In this document: piece by piece, positions 1-9,148 of the stretch
Layout: the number at the start of each line of letters is the position of its first letter
Position numbering within the stretch: the stretch's first letter is position 1
Notes under the pieces: model-generated
The model's database searches: none
Told to the model about the DNA's origin: nothing
The model's input: the letters and a program-made list of their open reading frames with translations, nothing else
From: Treponema sp. UBA1793
GTDB lineage: Bacteria > Spirochaetota > Spirochaetia > Treponematales > Treponemataceae
Length of the DNA stretch: 64,000 bases
Assembly (NCBI GenBank): GCA_002314445.1
Contig: DCFX01000008.1
Span: 62,001 to 126,000, forward strand
Direction of reading: 5' to 3'
Program-made: the position numbers and the translations under genes

Positions 1-1032
1 CTCATGCTTCCCCGTATATTCACAGAACAGAAAAATTTTTCTGCATCGGTATCGGATCCTTCCTGGTCAAATTACACCAGTTATACGGACCTGAGCATTT
101 TCAAGGAGTACCCGAAAATACAGGGACATCAGGCTGCAGGGAGATATACGGATTTATGGTATAAAGAGCACCCAGCGGCAAATTCTGTTGACTCAACAGG
201 AAAGCAGCTTAAGCGTAATCTTATTCTGTTCAGCCTGTTCAGGGAGACACCGGTGAGCCTGCGGGATGTTGTCTACAAAAAGGGGACATACTGGAGCACA
301 GATCAGGCAGTACAGGACACAAAGATTGTGATGAACTATTATACCGCACTGGACTACCTTGTACAGCTGACTGATTTTACGGGAAACAAGGAAGGCTCTT
401 ATACCTGCATCGTCAATGAACTTACTCATGAAAATATGTTTCTTCAAGCTCCTGATTATATTCCTGTAACGAAAGTGACAAATTTTGGTTTTTCTAAGTA
501 TGCCCATAATAGTGACTATCATACGGAGATAGCAGCGCTTAAGATGGTTGGCCGATGGATTATGTATTTAAAAGAAAACGGTGTATACGACAATACAAAA
601 ATAGTAATCGTCGCTGACCACGGCGCGAACGACAGAGAAGACTGCATCGAAAAAGATGATGCGCTTGATGCGTCCCTGACCGGTGGTCAGTATCACGGAC
701 GGGGGCATTATCATCCTCTGCTCATGTTCAAGGATATTGACGCAGCCGGTCCCGTAAAAACAGACGATACGTTTATGACAAATGTAGACGTCCCTTCTCT
801 GCTTTTGAAGGGTATCGTCAACGATCCGGTAAATCCTTTCACAAAAAAAACAATTCCCCTTGATACTACGGACTTTAAGAAAAACGGTATTACTATTACA
901 ACTTGCGATAAATTTTCACCCGGTGATCATGGTAAGTATACGTTCTCTATAAAAGACAGTGAATGGTGGACTGTGAAAAATAATATATTCGAAGCAAAGA
1001 ACTGGAGCCGGGGCTCAGCGCCGGCAAAATAG
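1..1032 (+). CDS. Sulfatase-fold (alkaline phosphatase superfamily) protein, N-terminus outside window
   Basis: Seen: the frame is open to base 1, so the true start lies upstream; residue numbers here run from the first Met at base 4. ADHG at about residues 204-207 and a GRGHYHP segment near 231-237 match metal-ligand positions of the sulfatase / phosphoglycerol-transferase fold (LtaS, MdoB, arylsulfatase relatives). The nucleophile-bearing part is not in the window. Next gene follows after 10 bp with a good ribosome site, suggesting one operon. Family knowledge: such enzymes hydrolyse sulfate or phosphate esters or transfer phosphoglycerol from lipid donors in the periplasm. Beside CDP-glycerol genes a phosphoglycerol or phosphoethanolamine transferase role is plausible, but this is inference; a plain sulfatase is equally possible on sequence. 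Confidence 0.7.
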   Translation, partial: LMLPRIFTEQKNFSASVSDPSWSNYTSYTDLSIFKEYPKIQGHQAAGRYTDLWYKEHPAANSVDSTGKQLKRNLILFSLFRETPVSLRDVVYKKGTYWSTDQAVQDTKIVMNYYTALDYLVQLTDFTGNKEGSYTCIVNELTHENMFLQAPDYIPVTKVTNFGFSKYAHNSDYHTEIAALKMVGRWIMYLKENGVYDNTKIVIVADHGANDREDCIEKDDALDASLTGGQYHGRGHYHPLLMFKDIDAAGPVKTDDTFMTNVDVPSLLLKGIVNDPVNPFTKKTIPLDTTDFKKNGITITTCDKFSPGDHGKYTFSIKDSEWWTVKNNIFEAKNWSRGSAPAK

Positions 1033-1042
1033 GAGTTTTATT

Positions 1043-2308
1043 ATGAATGTTATGCCTTTATTTCTGTATATTGATCCGGGTACAGGAAGCATGCTGTTCT
1101 CAATTATTATTGGTGCAGCAGCGACACTTTTCTTTCTTATGAAAGCCGCAATTCTCAAACTGAAACTGTTCTTCTCCGGTAAAAAGAACAAGGATGCAAT
1201 TATCAACGATGCTTCATACAAGCCGTATATTGTTTACTGCGAGGGAAAACAGTACTGGAACGTCTTCAAGCCTGTCGCTGATGAATTTGAAAGGCGGCAG
1301 CTGCCGCTTGTCTATTATACTTCTGCGCAGGATGATCCTGTTTTTGAACAGAACTATCAGTTTGTAAAGCCGGAGTATATCAACGAAGGTAATACAGCGT
1401 TTGCGCGCCTTAATCTCCTGAGCGCGGGCGTTGTGCTTATGACAACACCGGGTCTGCAGGTATATCAGCTCAAACGCAGCAGGAACGTAAAACATTATGC
1501 GCATATTCTTCACGGCGCAAGCGACGCAACGATGTACCGCCTTTTCGGAATCGACTACTTTGATTCAGTTCTCCTTACCGGCGATTATCAGAAAAGCGAT
1601 ATACAGTATCTTGAAGCGGAACGTTCCCTCCAGCCAAAAGAGCTTGTGACTGTCGGCTGCACATATCTTGACGTGGCTGCGGAAAAAATTGCAGCTTTGC
1701 CGGAAGAAGAAAACCATCAGTTTACGGTTCTCGTCTCACCGTCGTGGGGGCCGAGTGCCCTTCTCACAAAATACGGAGAAAGGCTGCTTGACCCGCTTGT
1801 TGCGACAGGGTGGCGTATTATTGTACGGCCGCATCCGCAGTCGAAAAAATCGGAAGCACAGATGCTCGACAGACTTGAAAAGAAATATCACGACACTCCG
1901 AATCTTGAATGGGATTACAACCGGGAAAATGTAATCTCCATGAAAAAATCGGATATTATGATTTCAGATTTTTCCGGCATCATTTATGACTATACATTCC
2001 TCTGTGACAAACCTGTTATATACGTCAACGCAGAACTTGACCTGAGGCCGTATGACGCGTATGATTTAAATAAAACAATCTGGCAGTTTGACGTTCTTAA
2101 AAAAATCGGTATTGAACTGAAAGAAGAACATTTTGCAAACATAAAGGATGTCATAAAATCAGCCAGCGACAGTCCTGAACTTGCCGCTGAACGTGCAGAT
2201 GCAAAAAATACTGCCTGGATGCATCAGGGTGAAGCGGGAAAACGGGTCGTAGATTTCATGGTGAATAAAGTCGAGTCTTTTGAAAATAAAACAGAGGCAA
2301 AAAAATGA
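1043..2308 (+). CDS. CDP-glycerol:glycerophosphate glycerophosphotransferase family protein
   Basis: 421 aa. Residues about 1-38 hold a YIDPGTGSM start and one hydrophobic segment (about 18-35) that would anchor it at the inner membrane; the rest is a soluble TagB/TagF-type domain with VRPHPQSKK (about residues 261-269) and SDIMISDFSGIIYDYTF (about 303-319), the hallmark acceptor/donor-site stretches of CDP-glycerol glycerophosphotransferases. Family role: transfer of glycerol phosphate from CDP-glycerol onto a lipid-linked acceptor. AGGAG sits 6 bases before ATG. It overlaps the next gene by ATGA, so the two are translationally coupled. Shorter than poly-glycerophosphate polymerases, so it may add a single unit or primer rather than a chain; that is inference. 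Confidence 0.85.
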   Translation: MNVMPLFLYIDPGTGSMLFSIIIGAAATLFFLMKAAILKLKLFFSGKKNKDAIINDASYKPYIVYCEGKQYWNVFKPVADEFERRQLPLVYYTSAQDDPVFEQNYQFVKPEYINEGNTAFARLNLLSAGVVLMTTPGLQVYQLKRSRNVKHYAHILHGASDATMYRLFGIDYFDSVLLTGDYQKSDIQYLEAERSLQPKELVTVGCTYLDVAAEKIAALPEEENHQFTVLVSPSWGPSALLTKYGERLLDPLVATGWRIIVRPHPQSKKSEAQMLDRLEKKYHDTPNLEWDYNRENVISMKKSDIMISDFSGIIYDYTFLCDKPVIYVNAELDLRPYDAYDLNKTIWQFDVLKKIGIELKEEHFANIKDVIKSASDSPELAAERADAKNTAWMHQGEAGKRVVDFMVNKVESFENKTEAKK

Positions 2309-3393
2309 TTAAACACAATCTTATGATGGTCGCGGGGCCTACAGAGATTGAGAAAGACATTCTCAAGGCAGGAGCCTATCCCTGTGAATATATGCGTACG
2401 GAAGATTATACGGAACGGCTCAGAAAAATATACAGTGGTCTGCAGTATGTCTTTCAGACAAAAAATCCCGTCGTTATGTATGCGTGCACAGGAACGGGTA
2501 TGCTTGAAGCTGCGGTAACGAACTGTCTTTCCAAAGGTGATACGGCATTGTACGTAAACGGCGGTTCCTTCGGTCAACGCTGGGGAGATATTCTTACCCT
2601 GCACGGTGTTCATGCAATCGAAGAAAAAGTCGAATTCGGAAAGAGCGTGGAACCTGAAAATATCAGGCGGACACTTGAACAGAATAAAAATATAAAAGCC
2701 GTTTTTACGACGCTCGACGAAACCTCGAGCGGGGCACTTACCGATGTAAAATCGATTGCAGCATTTGTGCGCGATTATCCCGATACGCTCATGGTAGTCG
2801 ACTGCGTTTCCGCCCTTGTTGTGGAAAAAATGCAGATGGATGACTGGGGTATCGATATTGCCGTAACAAGCTCGCAGAAAGCGCTTGCAATTCCGCCGGG
2901 ACTCGGCTTTATGGCAATAAGCGGAAAAGGGCTTGCAGCAGCAGAAAAGGCGGATCTCAGACTATTTTACTTTGATATTCTCGCATATGTAAAAGACTGG
3001 AAGCGCGGACAGACTCCATTTACACCTGCTGTAAGTCTCATAAACCAGCTTGAAATCCGCCTTGCAAAAATACAGAACGAAAGGCTGGATGCTATACAGA
3101 CCCGGTATGCAGAGAATACGAAACGCATCAGGGACAGCCTGGATGAGCTTGGATTTACAACATTTGCTGAACATCCTGCAAACTGTGTTACCGGCTGCAT
3201 GTCAGGGAAATACAATGCAAAAGAAATTGTCAGAATAATGCGTGAAAAACATCATATTGAAATAGCACCTTCAGGCGGCAGTCTTGCAGAACGTTTTTTC
3301 AGGGTGGGTAACTTCGGTTCTGTCGGGAACAGGGAAATCAGCCGTTTTATTGCGGCTATGAAAAAGACGCTTGCAGAACTTGATCGTAAATAA
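2305..3393 (+). CDS. Class V PLP-dependent aminotransferase (alanine/serine-glyoxylate type)
   Basis: 362 aa, normal family length. AGPTEI at the N-terminus, the cofactor aspartate in VVDCVSA (D166) and the Schiff-base lysine in SSQKALAIPPG (K192) identify the alanine-glyoxylate / serine-glyoxylate aminotransferase branch of fold-type I enzymes. Its start ATG overlaps the stop of the glycerophosphotransferase-like gene, and a CTP-dependent nucleotidyltransferase follows 12 bp later. Inference: placed between two CDP-alcohol steps it may aminate a small carbonyl compound to give an amino-alcohol or amino-acid head group for the surface polymer. A housekeeping glyoxylate aminotransferase caught in the operon is the alternative. 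Substrate cannot be read from sequence. Confidence 0.85.
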   Translation: MIKHNLMMVAGPTEIEKDILKAGAYPCEYMRTEDYTERLRKIYSGLQYVFQTKNPVVMYACTGTGMLEAAVTNCLSKGDTALYVNGGSFGQRWGDILTLHGVHAIEEKVEFGKSVEPENIRRTLEQNKNIKAVFTTLDETSSGALTDVKSIAAFVRDYPDTLMVVDCVSALVVEKMQMDDWGIDIAVTSSQKALAIPPGLGFMAISGKGLAAAEKADLRLFYFDILAYVKDWKRGQTPFTPAVSLINQLEIRLAKIQNERLDAIQTRYAENTKRIRDSLDELGFTTFAEHPANCVTGCMSGKYNAKEIVRIMREKHHIEIAPSGGSLAERFFRVGNFGSVGNREISRFIAAMKKTLAELDRK

Positions 3394-3405
3394 GAGGAAG
3401 GCAAA

Positions 3406-3891
3406 ATGATAGGCAGTAAAACAGTCGTATATACATCAGGTACATTTGACATGCTTCACATCAATCATCTTAAGATGATTGAATATGCTCGTGCACTTGC
3501 AGACATACTGATCGTCGGGGTCAACACGGACGAACTTGTCGCCTCCTATAAATCGCAGCCTATCATTCCCTTTGACGAGCGCATAGCGCTCGTCAAAGCT
3601 CTGAAATATCCCGATATCGTTATTCCCCAGCGTTCACTCGACCATACAGAAAAAGTAAAAAAACTTCATTTTGATATATTTGTTGTCGGTGATGACTGGG
3701 TCGGAAAATACGATTATCTTGAAAATCTCGGTGTTACCGTCGTCTATTTTCCGTACGGTGCGGGAGTCAGTTCGACGGAACTAAAAGAGCGTATTTATGA
3801 AAATTATCAGAAAATTCAGGATAAAGCAAACAGTCATTTTCCGAACGATATAAACATAAAAAAAGAAAATCCTGATCCAAAGAGCGTATAA
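3406..3891 (+). CDS. TagD-like glycerol-3-phosphate cytidylyltransferase family
   Basis: 161 aa. GTFDMLHINH gives the nucleotidyltransferase HxxH motif (H18, H21) and GVSSTELK near residues 122-129 matches the second signature (RTxGISTT in TagD). The family couples CTP to glycerol-3-phosphate or a related alcohol phosphate, releasing pyrophosphate in the cytoplasm. The product CDP-alcohol would feed the glycerophosphotransferase-like protein two genes upstream. Strong ribosome site (AGAGGAAGG) before ATG. About 30 residues longer at the C-terminus than B. subtilis TagD, ending in a Lys/Asp/Pro-rich tail. Substrate (glycerol-3-phosphate versus another alcohol phosphate) is inferred from family and neighbours only. 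Confidence 0.85.
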   Translation: MIGSKTVVYTSGTFDMLHINHLKMIEYARALADILIVGVNTDELVASYKSQPIIPFDERIALVKALKYPDIVIPQRSLDHTEKVKKLHFDIFVVGDDWVGKYDYLENLGVTVVYFPYGAGVSSTELKERIYENYQKIQDKANSHFPNDINIKKENPDPKSV

Positions 3892-3900
3892 AGGAATAAA

Positions 3901-5019
3901 ATGAAAGTTGCAATAGTACATGACTGGCTTGTCAATTACGGCGGTGCAGAATCTGTTGTGGAATCTATACTGAAAATTTATCCGGGAGCTGATATTTACA
4001 CGCTTGTATATGACAAAAAGAAAATGGCAGGACATTTTCAAGGCAGCAGAATCTATACAAGCAGTCTTCAGAAAATGCCGTATGCTGCAAAATTGTATAC
4101 AAAACTGCTCTATTTTATGCCGAAGGCATTTGAAGCTTTTGATTTTACCGGTTACGATCTTGTCGTCTGTTCTTCTTCTTCATGTGCAAAAGGTGTTATA
4201 ACTCCACCGTCCGTCCCCCAGATTGCATACATTCACACCCCTATGCGGTACGCATGGGATCTTTTTTTTGATTACCGCAGAAGGAGCGGAATACTTACCC
4301 GTTTTTTCATGAACAGGTGGATGCCTTCGATACGACAGTGGGACTATATATCAAGTCAGCGTATCGACACAATCATTGCAAATTCAAACTATATAGCACG
4401 CAGAATAAAAAAATTCTGGAACAGAGATGCGTCCGTCATATATCCTGCAGTGCATCTTGAAAAATTTTCTCCATCGGGAAAGGCTTCAGGAGATTATTAT
4501 GTTGCATTTTCCCGTCTTGTTTCGTATAAACGTATAGATATTGCAGTTAAAGCCTGTATGAAGCTGGGACGAAAACTGATTGTCATCGGAGGCGGTTCCG
4601 AAGAAAAAAATCTCAAAAAGATTGCAGCAGGAAACCATGATATAACGTTCACAGGCCGGATTGATGACGCGGCACTCTGTACCTGGCTCCAGAACTGCCG
4701 TGCCCTCATATTCTGTGCGGAAGAGGATTTTGGTATTATCCCTCTGGAAGCACAGTCATGCGGACGACCCGTCATTGCATACGGGAAAGGAGGAGCATGC
4801 GAGACAGTAATTGACGGACAAACAGGCGTATTTTTCGACAGTCAGACTCCGGAATCGGTAATACATGCAATTAAGCATTTTGAAGAGCTTGATGAACAAA
4901 ATAATTTCAACAGTACTGTAATTTTGGCACATGCGGGATTGTTTACAGAGAAACGATTCCTGATGGAATTTAAAAATGCGGCAGATAAGACTATAGCTGT
5001 GGTGCGTACTAAAACATAG
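3901..5019 (+). CDS. GT4-family glycosyltransferase
   Basis: 372 aa, GT-B fold of the glycosyltransferase family 4 type. The N-terminus MKVAIVHDWLVNYGGAE has the glycine-rich acceptor-side loop, and FCAEEDFGIIPLEAQSCGRP (about residues 271-290) carries the E-x7-E donor-sugar motif. No membrane segments, so cytoplasmic face of the membrane. Ten bases separate it from the TagD-like gene and AAAGGA precedes ATG. By position it would extend the lipid-linked glycan started by the downstream WbaP-like enzyme. Donor sugar and linkage cannot be predicted here. Confidence 0.88.
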   Translation: MKVAIVHDWLVNYGGAESVVESILKIYPGADIYTLVYDKKKMAGHFQGSRIYTSSLQKMPYAAKLYTKLLYFMPKAFEAFDFTGYDLVVCSSSSCAKGVITPPSVPQIAYIHTPMRYAWDLFFDYRRRSGILTRFFMNRWMPSIRQWDYISSQRIDTIIANSNYIARRIKKFWNRDASVIYPAVHLEKFSPSGKASGDYYVAFSRLVSYKRIDIAVKACMKLGRKLIVIGGGSEEKNLKKIAAGNHDITFTGRIDDAALCTWLQNCRALIFCAEEDFGIIPLEAQSCGRPVIAYGKGGACETVIDGQTGVFFDSQTPESVIHAIKHFEELDEQNNFNSTVILAHAGLFTEKRFLMEFKNAADKTIAVVRTKT

Positions 5020-5086
5020 AATAATAGAGATTTTCTGCTGCTATAGACACTTGAAACTCTTTATACTAAAATGGATGATACGTTTT

Positions 5087-6514
5087 ATGGCTGTTAATGA
5101 TTTTGAAGAACAATTTAAAAATTCTTTTCACAGGACAAGTTCCTTTCTGTCGGGACTGATGCTTATGCTTATCGATGCAGTTATGCTGATGCTGTCTATC
5201 GGAATAAGTTTTTTCATCATTAATGCCGTTGATAACAGTTTCATAAACTTCCGCTCCTTTGTCAACTATGCCATCTATCTTCCTCTTGTTCTTGCTGTTT
5301 TTTACGGTGCTAACCTGTACCCGGGAATCATGAGTTCTCCTGCAGAAGATGTGAAACGCATCTGTATCTGTACCTTTTTCAGCTTTGTGGGAATCGCTAT
5401 AAGTATTTTCGTAGAAGATAATGAAGACAAGATTGCGGTGGCCATTGCGCTTGTCCTTGCGGTTCCCATAGCAACGCTTCTTCTTCCGACTGGACGGGAA
5501 ATTGCACGTCATATATTCGGCCGTCATCACTGGTGGGGAGTGCCGGCTGTCATTTATTGTACGGGTCACAGCGGAGATACGGTGATTAACCGTCTCATAG
5601 AACGGCCCGATCTGGGATATAAACCGGCAGTTATCATAAACAGTGGTTCTTTTTCGAGTGACATATATAACGGTATTCCGGTTTTTGCTCCTGACAGAAC
5701 CATTCTGGCGATAATCAAAAAATTCAATATTAAAGTCGCCATTCTGTGCGATTACAAAGACGATATTTCGGATATCATGAAATCGTACCGCTATACCATT
5801 TCCGTCTCAAAAACGCAGGATATGCTTTCTACAGGCACTCTTCAGCTGAAGGATATAGGCGGCATCATCGGATTCTCTTCCGTACACAACCTTACCAAAA
5901 AAGGTAATCTGGTTGCAAAAAGAGTACTTGATCTCGTCCTTCTTATTATTTCACTTCCGGTAGTCCTTCCTTTATGCGCCATTATCGGCATACTTGTAAA
6001 AATAACATCTCCGGGGCCGGTCTTTTACGGGCATGTGCGAGTCGGAAAAAACAGGCAGCCGCTCAAATGCTGGAAATTCCGTTCAATGTACAGAGATGCT
6101 GACAAACAGCTCGACAAAATCCTTGCAGAAAATCCTGAAATGGCAAAAGAATGGGAAAAAGAACGGAAGTTTACGGATGATCCCCGTGTCACAAAGCTCG
6201 GCAAATTTCTCCGTAAAACAAGTCTGGATGAACTTCCCCAGCTGTGGAACATATTCCTCGGACAAATGAGCTTTGCCGGACCCCGGCCGGTAACGGAAGG
6301 CGAGCTTGCAAAATACGGCAGTAACGCCGATTATATACTCTCTGTTACGCCCGGTCTTTCCGGCATGTGGCAGACATCAGGCCGTTCTGACACGGAGTAC
6401 GAAGAACGTATTACACTTGACACATATTATATACAGAACTGGTCTTTCTGGCTTGATCTCTGGATTGTTATAAAAACTGTGTGGGTAGTATTTAAAGGAA
6501 AAGGTGCATATTAA
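5087..6514 (+). CDS. WbaP-type undecaprenyl-phosphate sugar phosphotransferase
   Basis: The frame is open from a TTG at 5051, but ATG at 5087 (MAVNDFEEQ) has GGATGA 8 bases upstream and removes an odd hydrophobic leader; ATG 5075 is also possible. From 5087 the protein is 475 aa: four or five N-terminal membrane helices, a CoA-binding-like middle domain, then a C-terminal catalytic domain with KCWKFRSMYRDAD, TSLDELPQLWNIF and FAGPRP motifs typical of the bacterial sugar transferase family (WbaP/WcaJ/PglC). Known role: transfer of a sugar-1-phosphate from a UDP-sugar to undecaprenyl phosphate, the initiating step of surface glycan synthesis. It therefore supplies the acceptor for the upstream GT4 enzyme. 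Confidence 0.88.
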   Translation: MAVNDFEEQFKNSFHRTSSFLSGLMLMLIDAVMLMLSIGISFFIINAVDNSFINFRSFVNYAIYLPLVLAVFYGANLYPGIMSSPAEDVKRICICTFFSFVGIAISIFVEDNEDKIAVAIALVLAVPIATLLLPTGREIARHIFGRHHWWGVPAVIYCTGHSGDTVINRLIERPDLGYKPAVIINSGSFSSDIYNGIPVFAPDRTILAIIKKFNIKVAILCDYKDDISDIMKSYRYTISVSKTQDMLSTGTLQLKDIGGIIGFSSVHNLTKKGNLVAKRVLDLVLLIISLPVVLPLCAIIGILVKITSPGPVFYGHVRVGKNRQPLKCWKFRSMYRDADKQLDKILAENPEMAKEWEKERKFTDDPRVTKLGKFLRKTSLDELPQLWNIFLGQMSFAGPRPVTEGELAKYGSNADYILSVTPGLSGMWQTSGRSDTEYEERITLDTYYIQNWSFWLDLWIVIKTVWVVFKGKGAY

Positions 6515-6516
6515 TT

Positions 6517-8034
6517 ATGAAAAAAAAATCTATTTTTATTCTGCTGTCAGGGTTGTTGCTGTCTGCCGCACCTCTTTCCGCTTTATCATATCGGATTAAA
6601 AGTATAGAGTATCACATAACAGGACTTACAAGGAGTTCTGTCCTTGACCGTAATATAACGATCGATAAAACAAGAATATTTCCAGATGAAAGTTCGCTTA
6701 TTGCCTATATAGATGATTATAAACAGCAGCTTGAAAATACACGTTTTTTTGATAAACTGAATGTCGACTATACAGTTGAACAGCCTGACGAAAAAGATTT
6801 GTGCTTTGTTGTAGTCTCCGTAACAGCTTCTGATTCGTTTCATTTTATCGGTGTTCCATACCCGAAGTATGATTCCAACTCAGGTTTCGAACTCAAACTG
6901 AAAGTAAAAGATACAAACTTTCTTGGCAGCATGAATACGATGACGAGCGATATAGACTTTGGAATAGAACAGGATTCCGAGTATGAACCTTACCATCCCG
7001 TAATCGGTTTTAATTTTGACTTCGATTTCCCATTTAATATGTTCACATTAAAATCGACATGGAAAAACGATTACGGTATTTCGTATACGTTTGGTGATTC
7101 GTCTCCTGAATGGGATCTGTCGACAGGCCTTGATTTTTCTGCACCTCTTACACCGAGAAGTTCACTTGAATTTTCAGTAACGCAAGGTTTTTACAGGGAT
7201 TTCGACTATTCAAAATATGATGACGCTACGTATTTTTCCGAAACAGCGCAAATGTCGCTTCCTGTTGTCCTTCAGTACATTGACGACTGGGGAAAGGTTA
7301 CTTATACACCATACGCAAACGCTACCTATAAATGGGATTACAACGGCATAGATCCAACAAACAGTGACCTCTCAAGCCCTTCTGTTTCAATAGGTCAGTC
7401 TATTTCCACATCGCGCATAAACTGGGAAAACAATTTCCGCACAGGTCTCTCAGTTTCCGCTGAGCAGTCTTTGTCGTACAATTTTCAGACGTATTCCCTG
7501 GGGCCAAAATTTTCCATAGAGTTAAAAGGGTATAAAGGGTGGAAATATGCAGGGCTTTGCATGGATGTATACAACTTTACAGGAATAAATACGACGGAAA
7601 AAATAGGCGGAAGGCTCAGAGGTATACGCGATGATCAGTATTTCGCCTCATCTACCGGAGTGGATGATTATGCATGTAAAACAGAAAGTGCATTGGTCGT
7701 AAATCTTGACCTTCCGATTCATCTTTTTTCGACACACTTTACAAAGGGCAAGGTACTGTCAAAACTGAATTTTGAAGTCCAGGTTTCTCCGTTCTTTGAT
7801 TTCGCACTTATTAAAAATGAAGCAACTGGTACTTTCTATTATTATAAAGACGGTTTTTATGCGGGCGGACTTGAAGTTATCGTGCACCCTGCAAGCTGGA
7901 AAAGCCTGCAGGTACGGGGAAGCGTCGGAGTTGACCTTGGCCGGCTTGTGCTGAGCAAATGGCTGAATACTGACTGGCGGGATTCAGCTTCGTCGAAATT
8001 GGAATATACGTTCGGAGTAGGACTTCACTACTGA
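6517..8034 (+). CDS. Omp85-like outer-membrane beta-barrel protein with one POTRA-like domain
   Basis: 505 aa. A signal peptide (MKKKSIFILLSGLLLSAAPLSA) is followed by about 85 residues that resemble a single POTRA domain (IKSIEYHITGLT ... LENTRFFDKLNVDYTVE), then about 380 residues of alternating polar/aromatic beta-strand pattern ending in the aromatic-terminated FGVGLHY. GRLRGIRDD near residue 365 resembles the VRGY/F element in loop 6 of Omp85 barrels. It starts 2 bp after the sugar transferase, so it belongs to the glycan operon, yet is far smaller than BamA. Inference: an outer-membrane assembly or export factor linked to the polymer. A general treponemal surface antigen is the alternative. 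Its 3' end overlaps the opposing gene by 7 bp. Confidence 0.6.
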   Translation: MKKKSIFILLSGLLLSAAPLSALSYRIKSIEYHITGLTRSSVLDRNITIDKTRIFPDESSLIAYIDDYKQQLENTRFFDKLNVDYTVEQPDEKDLCFVVVSVTASDSFHFIGVPYPKYDSNSGFELKLKVKDTNFLGSMNTMTSDIDFGIEQDSEYEPYHPVIGFNFDFDFPFNMFTLKSTWKNDYGISYTFGDSSPEWDLSTGLDFSAPLTPRSSLEFSVTQGFYRDFDYSKYDDATYFSETAQMSLPVVLQYIDDWGKVTYTPYANATYKWDYNGIDPTNSDLSSPSVSIGQSISTSRINWENNFRTGLSVSAEQSLSYNFQTYSLGPKFSIELKGYKGWKYAGLCMDVYNFTGINTTEKIGGRLRGIRDDQYFASSTGVDDYACKTESALVVNLDLPIHLFSTHFTKGKVLSKLNFEVQVSPFFDFALIKNEATGTFYYYKDGFYAGGLEVIVHPASWKSLQVRGSVGVDLGRLVLSKWLNTDWRDSASSKLEYTFGVGLHY

Positions 8035-9137
8035 GTAATTTTTTTCAGCGCCCCTGCAGCCTGCTCTTTCCAGTACTGCTCGGGAGCATAATTTGAAAGT
8101 ACTGTGTACAAGTCCTCTGCAAACTGAATGTCTCCGTCATTAAACGTTTTATCTGCAAGATTCGTGAAACATTTCCAAATTTTGTTCTCTACAGACCACT
8201 CAACGATGTCGGGATATTTTTCTATCTCGATAAACAGGGAATACAGTTTAACATATTCGAATTCGGGATCCCGCTGTTTTACCGTATTATACATTTTTGT
8301 AAAACCGGTAAGAACCCCCAGAGAACAGGCCTTTAAAGCTTTATCCCTATCACCTTTTTCTTCGTAATAATCCGATAATTTGGAATATGCTTTCAAGGAA
8401 CGATATTCGTCTGAACGGAACATGTTAAAAAATTTTTCCATTTCACCGCTTTTCCTGTTTCGTATGGCAAGCATTACTACATCATTTATATCAGGATTTG
8501 TAAAATATTTATTGTCACCGACAATAAGCAGAAGGTCTGCTTCATAATTATCAAAATCTTCTGTATCATATGCTATATCGGCAAGGCTGTAGAGAATGTC
8601 ATATTGTTCGTCCGGTACGTCCAGGAGCGACGCATGATTCCACGCAGAAAGCAGATATTTTTCCGCAAGGTTATATTCTCCTTCGAATTTGTAAATATTG
8701 CCAATAAGCCAGTCTGCCTCTGGATACATTTCTCTTCCCGAAATATATGCAACAAGTCTTGATGCGGAATTATTGATAGATGAAGCCTGTATTTTTTCTT
8801 CATATCTCTTTATTATTTCTATAGAATCATATTCCTGTCTCTTCTCCAGGATAGGAACAATTTCGGAAAGTTCATCATTTGCCTTTCTCACTTCCGAAGA
8901 CTTTAAGGACCCCTGCAGCGTGTATATCTCCCATGAAATTTTATCTTTCCGTGCAATTTTCGCTTCTTCTGCAAGTTTTATTGCCTGCCCGTAGTTTCCC
9001 GAACCATATTCTGTACGTGCATTTCTCAATATACGTACGTCAGTGTCATAATAGGCAGGTTTCTTCGGTTTTTCATCGGCCGACGAAAAAAAGCAGAAAA
9101 CTGCAAATAGTGTAAAAATAAGTATGTTCGTTTTCAT
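8028..9137 (-). CDS. Exported tetratricopeptide-like repeat protein
   Basis: The frame can start at a TTG at 9152 (overlapping the ispG stop by 4 bp) or at ATG 9137, which gives a clean signal peptide MKTNILIFTLFAVFCFFSSA cleaved before DEKPKK; I prefer the latter although neither has a strong ribosome site. From 9137 it is 369 aa, helical throughout, with degenerate TPR-like pairs such as YGSGNYGQAIKLAEEAK, FEGEYNLAEKYLLSA and FNDGDIQFAEDLYTVLS. TPR proteins scaffold protein complexes; here most likely in the periplasm. No lipobox. Function unknown. It follows ispG in the same direction and meets the Omp85-like gene tail to tail. Confidence 0.7.
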   Translation of the reverse strand: MKTNILIFTLFAVFCFFSSADEKPKKPAYYDTDVRILRNARTEYGSGNYGQAIKLAEEAKIARKDKISWEIYTLQGSLKSSEVRKANDELSEIVPILEKRQEYDSIEIIKRYEEKIQASSINNSASRLVAYISGREMYPEADWLIGNIYKFEGEYNLAEKYLLSAWNHASLLDVPDEQYDILYSLADIAYDTEDFDNYEADLLLIVGDNKYFTNPDINDVVMLAIRNRKSGEMEKFFNMFRSDEYRSLKAYSKLSDYYEEKGDRDKALKACSLGVLTGFTKMYNTVKQRDPEFEYVKLYSLFIEIEKYPDIVEWSVENKIWKCFTNLADKTFNDGDIQFAEDLYTVLSNYAPEQYWKEQAAGALKKITQ

Positions 9138-9148
9138 ATAAGCTGCTT

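Noticed and set aside
193..522. Open frame of 109 codons on the minus strand
   Set aside because: Lies wholly inside the sulfatase-fold gene on the other strand, has no ribosome site and no family features.
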